A DNA stretch of 64,000 bases from CAWCUU01 sp963798855 (GCA_963798855.1 CAWCUU010000002.1:1674001-1738000); one strand, 5' to 3'; positions 52,430 to 61,459 are shown, numbered from the stretch's first letter. Notes: generated by a model not told the origin, from the sequence alone. Translations and numbers: made by a program.

Positions 52430-53170
52430 ATGCAGATGAACACGGATGTAGTGGATCGTCTCTATCGCTATCTGGCGACGGAGCTGGAGCGTAGCCGCAA
52501 TGCGCCGTACGAGCGGCCGATCACGGTGGCCGAGATCTACCAGGACCTCGCCCCCTATCGGAACGTGCGCTCGGTGATCGGCGTCGAGATCAACCAGGAT
52601 TATGAGCACGCCCTGATGCGGCTGCTCGCGGGCGAGGACGGCCGGGTCCGGCTCGAGCCAGGCACGGCCCGAGGCGAGCTGGAGCGCGAGCTGCGCTCGG
52701 CGAATCCGAACATCACGCTGTATCGGAAGTATGCCGCGTGCGATGTCTGGGTGCAGCCTCCCGAGCCGGGCGCGACGGCCAGTGGTCCGTCTTCCCACGC
52801 CAATGCGGGACGCGGCGGTGACCCGTGGGCCAATGCGGTCGTTTCGACGGCCCCTGCCGGAGCCGAGACGCGCGAGGGCACGCCGTCCGGCGCGGACGAG
52901 GAGCCGGTCGATCGCGTATTCCCCGAGCGCGATGCGGCTGCGCGGAGCAGTGCGGCTCCGGACGCCGACGGGCCCTCGGCCGGGTCCAACCGGTGCTCCT
53001 TTTGCCGCGCGCCACTCCCCGCGGAGCGCGATGTCCTCTACTGCCCTCGCTGTGGCGCCGATCAGCGTACGCGACCTTGCCCGTCGTGCGGCGAGGCGCT
53101 GCAGGCCGGCTGGCAGTTCTGCATCCGCTGTGGCTCGCGGGCCGAGCCCCTCGATGCTTCACGTGCTTGA
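52430..53170 (+). CDS. Double zinc-ribbon protein
   Basis: About 246 residues. The N-terminal part MQMNTDVVDRLYRYLATELE and ERPITVAEIYQDLAPYRNVR is a helical domain I do not recognise, with RSVIGVEINQDYEHALMRLL. A disordered linker leads to two zinc ribbons near the end: CSFCRAPLPAERDVLYCPRC and CPSCGEALQAGWQFCIRCGS, each with four Cys. Such double ribbons serve protein or nucleic acid contacts. It sits behind two TPR genes in the same direction, which suggests a shared complex (inference). Confidence 0.82.
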   Translation: MQMNTDVVDRLYRYLATELERSRNAPYERPITVAEIYQDLAPYRNVRSVIGVEINQDYEHALMRLLAGEDGRVRLEPGTARGELERELRSANPNITLYRKYAACDVWVQPPEPGATASGPSSHANAGRGGDPWANAVVSTAPAGAETREGTPSGADEEPVDRVFPERDAAARSSAAPDADGPSAGSNRCSFCRAPLPAERDVLYCPRCGADQRTRPCPSCGEALQAGWQFCIRCGSRAEPLDASRA

Positions 53171-53276
53171 CGCTCGGGCCGCAGCGCCTACATTCCCCCG
53201 CCCATGGCAAGCTGATTGCGTGGAGTCCGAGCGTTTTGCCGGGTGGAATGGCAGGGCCAATTCGAGGAGGAGGAGC

Positions 53277-53774
53277 ATGCGCACGAGCAAGTGGAGTGTG
53301 GTGGTGGCCACGCTGACGATCGGCGCCTTCGCGGCCGCATGCGGCGGGGGCGATCAGGGGGAGCAGGCGGAGACCGCGCAGCCCGAGGCGAGCGCGGCAG
53401 CGCCCGCGACCTCGGATACGAACCAGATGGCGTCCGCGGCCGGGCAGGGGCCGGAGATCGGCCAGATCCCGGAGGGCGCCACGATGGAGATGGTCGAGGA
53501 GGGCGGGAAGATCTTCCACGGGCAAGGCAACTGCTATACCTGCCACGGGATGGACGCGAAGGGAACTCAGCTCGCTCCCAACCAGACGGACCAGGAATGG
53601 ATCAACATCGACGGCAGCTACGAGTCGATCATCCAGACGGTCAAGACGGGTGTGCCGACGCCGAAGCAGCACCCGGCGCCAATGCCACCGATGGGCGGGG
53701 CCCAGCTGACCGATCAGCAGGTCAAGGACGTCGCCGCCTACATCTACGCGATCAGCCATCCGAAACAGGGCTGA
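53277..53774 (+). CDS. Cytochrome c lipoprotein
   Basis: A 165-residue protein with lipobox AFAAAC. One c-type haem site CYTCHGMDAKG binds haem, and the distal Met is probably in APMPPMGG. The C-terminal helix LTDQQVKDVAAYIYAISHP is a standard class I cytochrome c end. An acidic/Ala linker tethers it to the membrane. It would carry electrons in the periplasm. GGAGGAGGAGC precedes ATG 53277. The cupredoxin gene follows, suggesting a shared electron-transfer role. Confidence 0.92.
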   Translation: MRTSKWSVVVATLTIGAFAAACGGGDQGEQAETAQPEASAAAPATSDTNQMASAAGQGPEIGQIPEGATMEMVEEGGKIFHGQGNCYTCHGMDAKGTQLAPNQTDQEWINIDGSYESIIQTVKTGVPTPKQHPAPMPPMGGAQLTDQQVKDVAAYIYAISHPKQG

Positions 53775-53775
53775 C

Positions 53776-54276
53776 TTGGGGCAGGACTCTACCACGCCGG
53801 GGCGTGTCCGCAGGGGCCGCCCCGGCGTTCTTCTTGCCCGTCTGCTCCTGTGTCTCGGGCTGGTCTGGGCGGCGTGCGACCGTGTCCACCCGCCCGGCGC
53901 TCGGACGGAAGTCGAGCTCGACAGCGGATCCGTTTCGCTTGCCGAAGGAGCCAGGCTCCACGAGGTCCGGATCAGCGGTTCGGAGGGGCAGGAGCGGATC
54001 GAGCCGGCGGCCATCCAGGCGCAGCCGGGCGACGCCATCCGATTCATTGCGGGCGACGCGCTGACGCACGCCATCGCCTTCGACACCGTGGCGATGGACG
54101 CGCAGGGTCGTCGCTTCCTCGCCGCAACCTCCCAGGTGTCGAGTCCGCCGCTGATCCGGCAAGGCGCCAGCTGGGTGGTGAGCCTGGACAGCGCTCCACC
54201 CGGCGACTACCCCTTCCGCTGTCTCGCGCACGGGGGCTCCGGTAGGGCCATCGTGGGGGCACCGGGTCCGCGGTAG
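53776..54276 (+). CDS. Cupredoxin-like lipoprotein lacking the usual Met ligand
   Basis: Up to 166 residues. Lipobox VWAAC gives an anchored plastocyanin-like domain: IQAQPGDAIRFIAGDALTHA with the first His, then the closing loop FRCLAHGGSGRAIVG with Cys and second His. The axial Met that normally follows the His (HGxxGM) is Arg here, so the copper site, if present, would be three-coordinate or altered. TTG 53776 is the only start I can place, and a strong hairpin (53795-53827) lies within its first codons, so the start is doubtful. Confidence 0.75.
   Translation: MGQDSTTPGRVRRGRPGVLLARLLLCLGLVWAACDRVHPPGARTEVELDSGSVSLAEGARLHEVRISGSEGQERIEPAAIQAQPGDAIRFIAGDALTHAIAFDTVAMDAQGRRFLAATSQVSSPPLIRQGASWVVSLDSAPPGDYPFRCLAHGGSGRAIVGAPGPR
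53795..53833 (+). terminator. Hairpin with T-rich tail between cytochrome c and cupredoxin
   Basis: CGCCGGGGCG (53795-53804) pairs perfectly with CGCCCCGGCG (53818-53827) across a 13-base loop and is followed by TTCTTCTTG. This is the best intrinsic-terminator candidate in the window. It lies 21 bases after the cytochrome stop and inside the proposed cupredoxin N-terminus. Confidence 0.65.
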
Positions 54277-54307
54277 CCGCTCGCAGGGACCGCGGCTATC
54301 TTCAGGC

Positions 54308-55372
54308 GTGGCAAGGATCGCGGTCGTTCCCGGCGATGGAATAGGCGTCGAAGTCGTCCCCGAGGCCGTAAAGGTGCTGCGCGCGGTCGCACCGCTGCAC
54401 GGCATCCATCTCGATTTCGAGGAGTGGGACCTCGGCGCGGACCGTTACCTGCGGACGGGCACCTCGATCACGGACGAGGAGATGGCCACCCTCGGCCGCT
54501 GCGATGCCGTCCTGCTCGGCGCGCTCGGCGATCCGCGCGTGCCGGACAACGCACACGCCCGCGACATCCTGCTCGGGATGCGCTTTCGCCTCGACCTCTA
54601 TGTCAACCTGCGCCCCGTCCGTCTCTTCGACGTCGCTCATTCGCCGCTGCGCGACGTGACGACCGCCGATATCGACATCGTCATCTTCCGCGAGAACACC
54701 GAAGGGATCTACACCGGCGTCGGCGGCACCTTCAAGCGCGGCACGGCCGACGAGGTGGCGGTGGAGGAGGACATCAACACGAGGAAGGGCGTCGAGCGGA
54801 TCCTCCGCGCCGCATTCGAGTACGCAAGCCGGACGGGCCGCGAGCGCGTGACCATGGCCGACAAGGCAAACGCCATGAGGAATGCCGGCGGGCTGTGGCG
54901 TCGGACCTTCGACGAGGTCGGCGAGGAGTTTCCGGACGTCGAGCGGGAGGCGCTCTACGTCGACGTGCTCGCGATGGACATGATCCGGCGGCCCGCGCGC
55001 TATGGCGTGATCGTCACCGGCAACCTGTTCGGGGACATCCTGAGCGATCTCGCCGCCGGGCTCGTGGGCGGGCTGGGACTGGCGCCGTCCGCGAACCTGC
55101 ACCCGGGGAGGATCGGGGTCTTCGAGCCGGTGCACGGCTCCGCGCCCGACATCGCCGGCACCGCACGGGCGAATCCACTCGCGGCCATCCTGAGCGGTGC
55201 GATGCTGCTCGACCATCTGGACGCGCCGGACGCCGCCGCCGCGGTCGAGCGTGCCGTGCGCGCCGCGCTCGCGGCGTGCCGGACCACGCCGGATCTGGGC
55301 GGGTCGCTCCGCACCGCGGAGGTCGGAGACTGGGTCGCCGCCGAGGCCGTCCGCGCCGCCGCCGAAATCTAG
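54308..55372 (+). CDS. Isocitrate/isopropylmalate family dehydrogenase
   Basis: A 354-residue metal- and NAD(P)-dependent beta-decarboxylating dehydrogenase. It opens IAVVPGDGIGVEVVPEAVKV, has RFRLDLYVNLRPVRLFD, the substrate loop FRENTEGIYTGVGGTFKRGT, Lys in MADKANAMRNAGGLW, catalytic DVLAMDMIRRPARYGVIVTG, and GVFEPVHGSAPDIAG. ENTEG rather than the LeuB-type loop points to an isocitrate, homoisocitrate or tartrate/malate type enzyme; a leu operon is not present. GTG 54308 is the start. The thiolase gene follows 41 bases on. Confidence 0.88.
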   Translation: MARIAVVPGDGIGVEVVPEAVKVLRAVAPLHGIHLDFEEWDLGADRYLRTGTSITDEEMATLGRCDAVLLGALGDPRVPDNAHARDILLGMRFRLDLYVNLRPVRLFDVAHSPLRDVTTADIDIVIFRENTEGIYTGVGGTFKRGTADEVAVEEDINTRKGVERILRAAFEYASRTGRERVTMADKANAMRNAGGLWRRTFDEVGEEFPDVEREALYVDVLAMDMIRRPARYGVIVTGNLFGDILSDLAAGLVGGLGLAPSANLHPGRIGVFEPVHGSAPDIAGTARANPLAAILSGAMLLDHLDAPDAAAAVERAVRAALAACRTTPDLGGSLRTAEVGDWVAAEAVRAAAEI

Positions 55373-55413
55373 ATTCGGACCCGTTAGACGAGAAGAGAAC
55401 GTCGAGGAGACCG

Positions 55414-56622
55414 ATGGGTACGCAGAACCAGAGCCAGGACATCGTCTTTCTATCCGCGCGCCGTACGCCGTTCGGCACGTTCGGAGGGACGCTGAAGGAC
55501 TTCACCGCCACGGACCTCGGAGTCGTCGCCGCCCGGTCGGCGATGGAGGAATCGGGTGTCGCCGCCGGCGCCATCCAGCACGTGATCTTCGGCAATGCGC
55601 TGCAGACGTCGGCGGACGCCATATATCTCGCGCGACACGTCGGGCTGCGCTCCGGCGTGCCTCTCGAGGTACCGGCGGTGACGGTGAACCGTCTCTGCGG
55701 CTCCGGCTTCGAGGCCATCGCGCAGGGCGCGATGCGGATCCTCGTCGGCGAGGTCGATGTCTGCCTGTGCGGTGGAGCGGAGTCGATGAGCCAGGCGCCC
55801 CACATCGTGCGCGGCGCACGTTGGGGAGCGCTGCGCCTCGGAGAGGCAGGTCAGTTCTTCGAGGACCTGCTCTGGCAGGCGCTGACGGACACGCAGTGTA
55901 GCCTGTCCATGGCGCAGACGGCCGAGAAGTTGGCGGAGAAGTACGGCGTGGGCCGTGAAGAGGCGGACGAGATCGCCTATCAGTCGCAGATGCGCGCGAA
56001 GGCCGCCTGGGATGAAGGGCGCTTCGACGCCGAGGTCGCGCCCGTCACCGTGAAGACGCGCAAGGGCGACGTCGAGTTCCGCGCCGACGAGCACATGCGT
56101 CCCGATACGACGCGCGAAGCGCTCGCCAGGCTGCGCCCCTACTTCAAGAAGGACGGGCTGGTCACGGCGGGGAACGCGAGCGGCATCGGCGATGGCGCGG
56201 CGGCGGTCGTGATCGCGAGCGCCGAGTGGGCGGAACGAAACGGCGCGAAGCCGCTCGCTCGACTCCTCTCCTGGGGCGTTGCGGGAGTGGAGCCCGACAT
56301 CATGGGCATCGGTCCCGCGCCCGCGAGCCGAAAGGCGCTGGAGATCGCGGGCCTGGGGCTCGAGGACATGGATCTCGTGGAGGTCAACGAGGCGTTCGCG
56401 CCGCAGGTCGCTGCGGTTGCTCGCGAGCTGGATCTGGACATGGATCGGACGAACGTGGACGGCGGCGCGGTGGCGCTGACGCATCCACTCGCGGCGTCGG
56501 GCACGCGCATCACCGTGCACCTCGTGCACGAGCTGAGGCGCCGCGGTGCCCGTTACGGGCTCGGCAGCGCGTGCATCGGCGGGGGTCAGGGAATGGCCGT
56601 GGTCGTCGAGGCAATCAGCTAG
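55414..56622 (+). CDS. Acetyl-CoA C-acyltransferase (thiolase)
   Basis: A 402-residue thiolase, normal length. Cys95 in NRLCGSGFEA is the acyl-carrying nucleophile; NEAFAPQVAAVARELDLD, the His region VALTHPLAASGTRI and the second Cys GSACIGGGQGMA complete the site. The His motif has Thr-His where most have Gly-His. The enzyme forms or cleaves 3-ketoacyl-CoA. GAGGAGA before ATG 55414 supports the start. With the 3-hydroxyacyl-CoA dehydrogenase at 58521 it forms a beta-oxidation or butyryl/PHB-type set. Confidence 0.93.
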   Translation: MGTQNQSQDIVFLSARRTPFGTFGGTLKDFTATDLGVVAARSAMEESGVAAGAIQHVIFGNALQTSADAIYLARHVGLRSGVPLEVPAVTVNRLCGSGFEAIAQGAMRILVGEVDVCLCGGAESMSQAPHIVRGARWGALRLGEAGQFFEDLLWQALTDTQCSLSMAQTAEKLAEKYGVGREEADEIAYQSQMRAKAAWDEGRFDAEVAPVTVKTRKGDVEFRADEHMRPDTTREALARLRPYFKKDGLVTAGNASGIGDGAAAVVIASAEWAERNGAKPLARLLSWGVAGVEPDIMGIGPAPASRKALEIAGLGLEDMDLVEVNEAFAPQVAAVARELDLDMDRTNVDGGAVALTHPLAASGTRITVHLVHELRRRGARYGLGSACIGGGQGMAVVVEAIS

Positions 56623-56632
56623 GAGGCATTCC

Positions 56633-57559
56633 ATGCTCGAGTTGTTCATTCCCGCCGGCATCTTTGTCGGGGCGCTGGTCTTTTCGAGCCTGCGCGTGCT
56701 GCGCGAGTACGAGCGCGGCGTCGTGTTCCGGCTCGGACGGCTCACCCGGCCGCGCGGGCCCGGCCTGATCTTCCTCGTGCCGCTGGGCGTGGAGCGATTG
56801 GTCAAGGTGCCGCTGCGCATCGTGGCCATGGACATCCCGCCGCAGGACGTCATCACGCGCGACAACGTCTCCGTGAAGGTCAACGCGGTCGTGTATTTCC
56901 GCGTGATCGACTCGGTGAAGGCGATCGTCGAGATCGAGGATTATCTGTTCGCGACGAGTCAGCTCGCCCAGACCACGCTGCGCAGCGTCGTCGGCCAGGC
57001 GGATCTCGATCAGCTGCTCTCCGAGCGCGAGCACATCAACAAGATCTTGCGCGAGATCCTCGATGAGGGCACCGATCCATGGGGCATCGAGGTCACCGCG
57101 GTCGAGGTGAAGGACATCGACCTGCCCCAGGAGATGAAGCGGGCGATGGCGCGACAGGCCGAGGCCGAACGCGAGCGCCGCGCCAAGGTCATCGCTGCCG
57201 AGGGCGAGTTCCAGGCGTCCACCAAGCTCGCCAAGGCCGCGCAGGTGATCAGCCGCCAGCCGGTGGCGCTGCAGCTGCGCTTCCTGCAGACGGTCACCGA
57301 GATCGCCGCGGAGAACAACTCCACGACCCTCTTCCCGATTCCGATGGACATGATCACGCCGTTTCTGCGCCGGATGGGTGCCGGTGAGGCGGGGAAGCCG
57401 GAGCCGGACCTCGAGGAGGAGATCGAGGAGCTCGAGGAGATCGAGGCACGACACGGCGAGGAGGCCCACCGGCTGCCGAGCGGCGTCGTCGCCGAGGAGG
57501 TGCCGGAGGCAGCCCGCGAGCCCGAGGCGCAGCGGCGCACGCAGCCGCCGCAGCCGTAG
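56633..57559 (+). CDS. Slipin / SPFH (band 7) family membrane protein
   Basis: A 308-residue stomatin-type protein. An N-terminal membrane hairpin (IPAGIFVGALVFSSLRVLRE) precedes the SPFH domain, YERGVVFRLGRLTRPRGPGL, VPLRIVAMDIPPQDVITRDN, LAQTTLRSVVGQADLDQLLS, then a coiled coil (MARQAEAERERRAKVIAAEG). The C-terminal acidic tail is long. AGGAGG at 56621 fixes ATG 56633, overlapping the thiolase stop. Slipins organise membrane microdomains and often pair with NfeD, which is not seen here. Confidence 0.93.
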   Translation: MLELFIPAGIFVGALVFSSLRVLREYERGVVFRLGRLTRPRGPGLIFLVPLGVERLVKVPLRIVAMDIPPQDVITRDNVSVKVNAVVYFRVIDSVKAIVEIEDYLFATSQLAQTTLRSVVGQADLDQLLSEREHINKILREILDEGTDPWGIEVTAVEVKDIDLPQEMKRAMARQAEAERERRAKVIAAEGEFQASTKLAKAAQVISRQPVALQLRFLQTVTEIAAENNSTTLFPIPMDMITPFLRRMGAGEAGKPEPDLEEEIEELEEIEARHGEEAHRLPSGVVAEEVPEAAREPEAQRRTQPPQP

Positions 57560-57573
57560 GGAGACAGGCGACG

Positions 57574-58467
57574 ATGGCCGACGACGAGACACCGCCCGAG
57601 CCGGGCTCCGGGGCCGCCGGCGATCCGGGGGTCAGCCGGCACCAGCTCGAGCTGGTCATCCGGCGGGCAGCCGAGCTCGCGAGCGCCGACGTCGACGCGG
57701 AGGACCGCATCTCCGAACCCGAGCTGATCCGGATCGCCGGCGAGCTCGGTCTGCCGCCCCACCACGTCCGCCAGGCGCTCTACGAGCTCGGCGAGAGCCG
57801 GCCTCCGCAGGGGTGGGCGGACCGCCACCTCGGCACCTCGAGGCTCGTCGTCGGCCGCGCCGTTCCGGGCAGAGCCGACGAGATCATGGAGCGCATGGAG
57901 CGCTACCTGACCACGGAGGAGTATCTCAGACTCATCCGTCGGCGCGACGAGTTCGCTTCGTTCCAGCCCGCCGAGGATGTCATCTCCAAGGTCGCCCGCG
58001 CGTTCCGGCGCAAGGGCACGGAGCACGACCTCGGCCGCGCTCACGGCGTCGCGCTCGCCGTCAGGCCCCTGGCGCCGGAGCGCGCACACGTGCGGCTCGA
58101 GCTCGACCTGACCGACCGTCGTCGCAACGCCATGGGCGCAGTCGCTGCCGGAACCGCGGGCGGATTCGTGGCCGGCGGCCTCCTCGCGACAACGATCGGC
58201 GCATTCGCCGGCGTCACGGGAGCGGATGCCGCGGCCCTCGCCGCCGTCGCTGGGGGCGGAGCCGTCGTCGGCGCGGGGCTCGGCTTCAGCGGCAGCATGG
58301 CCATCGCGCGCGCATGGCTCCGAAAGCTGAAGGTGGGCTTCAGGACGCAGACGGAGGGCCTGCTCGACCGCGTCGAGCGGCGCGACCTGCTGAGTGAGCC
58401 CGATGCGGCCTGGGGCCGCAAGGCCCGCGACTACATCCGGCGCACGACTGGGCTCGACCTGCCCTGA
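57574..58467 (+). CDS. Hypothetical protein with Gly-rich membrane hairpin
   Basis: A 297-residue protein. DAEDRISEPELIRIAGELGL and PPHHVRQALYELGESRPPQG form a helical domain of a type I know from Gemmatimonadota hypotheticals. A middle domain (RLVVGRAVPGRADEIMERME) precedes a Gly/Ala-rich pair of helices, GAVAAGTAGGFVAGGLLATT and AALAAVAGGGAVVGAGLGFS, like a membrane hairpin. The end is basic and helical. Function unknown. It lies 14 bases after the slipin gene and is probably co-transcribed with it. Confidence 0.78.
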   Translation: MADDETPPEPGSGAAGDPGVSRHQLELVIRRAAELASADVDAEDRISEPELIRIAGELGLPPHHVRQALYELGESRPPQGWADRHLGTSRLVVGRAVPGRADEIMERMERYLTTEEYLRLIRRRDEFASFQPAEDVISKVARAFRRKGTEHDLGRAHGVALAVRPLAPERAHVRLELDLTDRRRNAMGAVAAGTAGGFVAGGLLATTIGAFAGVTGADAAALAAVAGGGAVVGAGLGFSGSMAIARAWLRKLKVGFRTQTEGLLDRVERRDLLSEPDAAWGRKARDYIRRTTGLDLP

Positions 58468-58520
58468 GCGGCAGATATTGCGCACCCTCGACAACCTGGA
58501 ATCGAGCGACTGGAGACGAT

Positions 58521-59399
58521 ATGGCGGAGATCCGGAAGGTGGCCGTGCTGGGCTGCGGCCTCATGGGCAGCGGCATCGCCGAGGTGGCGGCGAAGGCCGG
58601 CTATGATACGCACGTGCGCGAGGTCAGCGACGAGCTCGTCGAGCGCGGCCGCAGATCGATCGAGAAGAGCCTCGGTCGCGCCGTGGAGAAGGGCAAGCTG
58701 CAGGCGGAGGCCCGCGATGAGACGCTCGGCCGGCTGAGTTTCACGACGCGCCTCGCCGATCTCGCCGACGCCGACATCGTGATCGAGGCGGTCACCGAGG
58801 ACATCGAGTTGAAGAACGCGATGTTCGGCGAGCTGGACGCCCTGTGCGGCGAGGCCACCCTCTTCGCGAGCAACACCAGCTCGTTGCCGATCACCGACAT
58901 GGCCGCCGCGACGGGCCGGCCGGACCGATTCCTGGGCATGCACTTCTTCAACCCCGTCCCCGTCATGAAGCTGGTCGAGATCGTGCGCACGATCGCGACC
59001 AGCGACGAGACCTTCCGCCGCGCTTCCGACTTTGCGACTTCCCTCGGCAAGGAGCCGATCGAGGCGAAGGACACGTCCGGCTTCATCGTCAATCGGCTGC
59101 TCGTCCCCTACATGCTCGATTCGATCCGCGCCCTCGAGCAGGGTCTCGGCAGCATTGCCGACATCGACAAGGGCATGACGCTCGGCACCGGCCATCCGAT
59201 GGGACCGTTCACCCTCAGCGACTTCGTCGGCATCGACACGCTCTACAAGATCGCAGAGATCATGTTCGACGAGTACCGCGAGGCGCGCTTCGCGCCGCCG
59301 CCCCTGCTCAAGCGCATGGTCCGCATGGGCTACATCGGACGCAAGGCCGGCCGCGGCTTCTACGACTACTCCGGCGAGAAGCCGGTGCCCATGTTCTAG
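58521..59399 (+). CDS. 3-hydroxyacyl-CoA (3-hydroxybutyryl-CoA) dehydrogenase
   Basis: A 292-residue NAD(P)-dependent dehydrogenase. The Rossmann motif is AVLGCGLMGSGIAEVAAKAG. ADIVIEAVTEDIELKNAMFG and SNTSSLPITDMA follow, with catalytic His in LGMHFFNPVPVMKLVEIVRT. The C-terminal domain has DTSGFIVNRLLVPYMLDSIR and GMTLGTGHPMGPFTLSDFVG. It oxidises or reduces 3-hydroxyacyl-CoA and fits with the thiolase two genes upstream. A 125-base repeat block lies at its 3' end. Confidence 0.95.
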   Translation: MAEIRKVAVLGCGLMGSGIAEVAAKAGYDTHVREVSDELVERGRRSIEKSLGRAVEKGKLQAEARDETLGRLSFTTRLADLADADIVIEAVTEDIELKNAMFGELDALCGEATLFASNTSSLPITDMAAATGRPDRFLGMHFFNPVPVMKLVEIVRTIATSDETFRRASDFATSLGKEPIEAKDTSGFIVNRLLVPYMLDSIRALEQGLGSIADIDKGMTLGTGHPMGPFTLSDFVGIDTLYKIAEIMFDEYREARFAPPPLLKRMVRMGYIGRKAGRGFYDYSGEKPVPMF

Positions 59400-59401
59400 A
59401 G

Positions 59402-59530
59402 GAAGGCGCTGACCGAAGGCGCTGACCGAAGGCGCTGACCGAAGGCGCTGACCGAAGGCGCTGCCTCGCGGTAGCGCCTCGCCGTCAGCGCCTTGCCGTC
59501 AACGCCTCGCCGTGTGCGCCTTCGGTCAGG
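59402..59530. repeat. Two-part 13/14-bp repeat between convergent genes
   Basis: Four copies of GAAGGCGCTGACC (59402-59453) and a diverged fifth are followed by three 14-bp units of GCGCCTCGCCGTCA type in the opposite sense, ending in GCGCCTTCGGTCAGG, the complement of the first unit. The block can fold into a long hairpin and lies between the stops of the convergent dehydrogenase and exchanger genes, where it could end transcription in both directions. Confidence 0.9.
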
Positions 59531-59536
59531 CATGGT

Positions 59537-60611
59537 TCACCTCAGGGCGAAGAACGCGAGGCCGAGGATCGCGTAGACGGCGAGGAGCTGGACGCCTTCC
59601 ATGTAGTTGGATTCGCCGTCGTCGGCGATGGAGGAGATCACGGCGACGGCGATGGCCACGGACACGACCTCCATCGTCGTGAACAGCAGATCCATCGGGC
59701 GGGGGCCGATCGCGTAGCTGAGGAAGACGAGCAGCGGGGCGACGAACAGCGCGACCTGGATGGACGAGCCGATCGCGATGTTCACGGCCGCATCCATGCG
59801 GTCGGCGAGCGCCATCATCACGGCCGTCGAGTGCTCGGCGGCGTTGCCGATGATCGCCAGCAGGATCACACCGACGAAGACGTCGTTCCAGCCGAGCGTC
59901 GCGGCCGTCGTCTCGGTCGCGGAAACGAGCAGCTCGGCCATGACCGCCACACCCGCGGTCGAGGCCAGCAGCTGGAGCAGCGGACCGACGAGAGGCACCG
60001 TCCCGGTACCCCCGTCCACTGGCCCCGCGCCTCCGCCGTAGAGATGACGGTGCGTACGCAGCGTGAACACGAGGCTGGCGAGATAGGTCGCGATCAGGAC
60101 GATCGAGATCTCCAGACTCAGCTCCTGCTCCGGCCGGGCGCCACCCGAGCCGGCCACCAGAATGGAAGAGCGCCGGCACAACGAGTCCCACCGCGCTCAA
60201 CACCAGCAGCGTAGCGCTGAGGCTCGCGGCCGTCCGGTTGAACCGCTGGATCGGGCGCTTCAGGCCGCCGAGAAGCGCGCTGAGGCCGAAGACCAGCAGG
60301 ATGTTGCCGAGAATCGATCCCGTGATCGTCGCCTTCACGAGGTCGTGCAGCCCCTCGCGTAGCGCCATCGTCGCAATGATCAGCTCGGCCGCGTTGCCGA
60401 ACGTGGCGTTCAGCAGCCCGCCGATTCCTTCCCCCAGTCGGATCGCGAGCCGCTCCGTCGCCCGACCCATGAGCGCGGCGAGCGGCACGATCGCGAGCGC
60501 CGAGCAGACGAACACCGCAACCGCGCTCGCCCGCACCACGTATTCGAGCAGAAGCGCGATCGGCAGGAACACGAGCAGGATCAGCAGCGCTCGCTGCTTG
60601 CCGATTGCCAT
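59537..60611 (-). CDS. Calcium/proton exchanger (Cax), split by one-base frameshift
   Basis: The N-terminal frame (ATG 60611, MAIGKQRALLILLVF) has GLLNATFGNAAELIIATMAL, the first CaCA ion-binding repeat. After VVPALFH the frame changes to LVAGSGGARPEQELSLEIS, then VGVILLAIIGNAAEHSTAVM, the second repeat, and NIAIGSSIQVALFVAPLLVF. The coding strand reads CATTCTGG at 60161-60162; one T fewer rejoins a 357-codon protein of normal length. The exchanger moves Ca2+ against H+. It is 3 bases from the hypothetical gene upstream. The break looks like a sequencing error. Confidence 0.85.
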
Positions 60612-60613
60612 CG

Positions 60614-61399
60614 CTAGGGAAGGCGCTCGCCCCGGTGCAGCGCGTACGTGTAGCGCTGGTACTCCTCGCGGTGGCCGAGATAGTCCTCCACCCACGCCTC
60701 GAACGGCGGCAGCGGCAGGCGCCGCTCCAACTCCTGCACCACCATCATCGCCAGCTGCAGCCGGTCACGCTCGCCGAAATCGATCGAGCGCCCCTCGAGC
60801 ACCCGGTTCACCAGCGCCCGGAAGTGCTCCGGCCGCATCAGCGCGATCAGGTGCGTCACCTGGTCGAGTCGATACGAGTCGTAGAGTGAGCGCAAGTGCG
60901 CCAGCGACGGGCTCTCCGCGTCCGACGAGCCGGGCTCCCGCAGCACCGCCGCCGAGTGCCGGGACAGAAGCTGCCGGAACCACGCCCGCGCGTCCTCGGA
61001 AAAGCCGTGCTGCCGCTCGTACGTCGTCAGCGCCGACTCCAGGAGCGCCAGCACCAGCGGACGCCCCAGGCCGCGCGCTCGCGCTCCAACCTCCGCCTCG
61101 CTCTCCTCCATGAAGAGATCCGCCGTCCGGATCACCGCCGCCCCCGCCCCCGCACTCGCCGGCCGGAACGCGAAATACCCGCGCCAGTCCTCCACCCGCG
61201 ACGGGAACGTCACGAGAAACACCGTCCACCGCTCTCCCTCCCGCTCGAGGAAGCTGAAGGAGCGGCACCGCCCTCCCGGCGGCAGCTCGGCATCGAGGCT
61301 CTGCGGCTCGAATTCGAGGACGCGCTGATTCGGATCGACCGACTGCCTCATCGTCCACACATCGTGGATCCGCCGGCCCCACGCCGACGGCTGCTGCAC
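60614..61399 (-). CDS. Hypothetical protein with C-terminal LPPPFE-type motif
   Basis: A 261-residue soluble protein that I do not recognise. The N-terminal half is beta-rich (NQRVLEFEPQSLDAELPPGG, EREGERWTVFLVTFPSRVED) and the second half helical. The end has RLPLPPFEAWVEDYLGHREE, a pattern shared with the 62197 gene. GTG 61399 is used; ATG 61351 (MRQSVDPNQRVLEF) is an alternative. It is upstream of cax by 3 bases and co-transcribed. An AT-rich 16-bp palindrome lies 61 bases upstream. Confidence 0.75.
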   Translation of the reverse strand: MQQPSAWGRRIHDVWTMRQSVDPNQRVLEFEPQSLDAELPPGGRCRSFSFLEREGERWTVFLVTFPSRVEDWRGYFAFRPASAGAGAAVIRTADLFMEESEAEVGARARGLGRPLVLALLESALTTYERQHGFSEDARAWFRQLLSRHSAAVLREPGSSDAESPSLAHLRSLYDSYRLDQVTHLIALMRPEHFRALVNRVLEGRSIDFGERDRLQLAMMVVQELERRLPLPPFEAWVEDYLGHREEYQRYTYALHRGERLP

Positions 61400-61459
61400 G
61401 GTATCGCGGCGGCAACAGGAGCGTCAAGCACGTGCTTCGGTGGGCACCGTGAGAGACCC

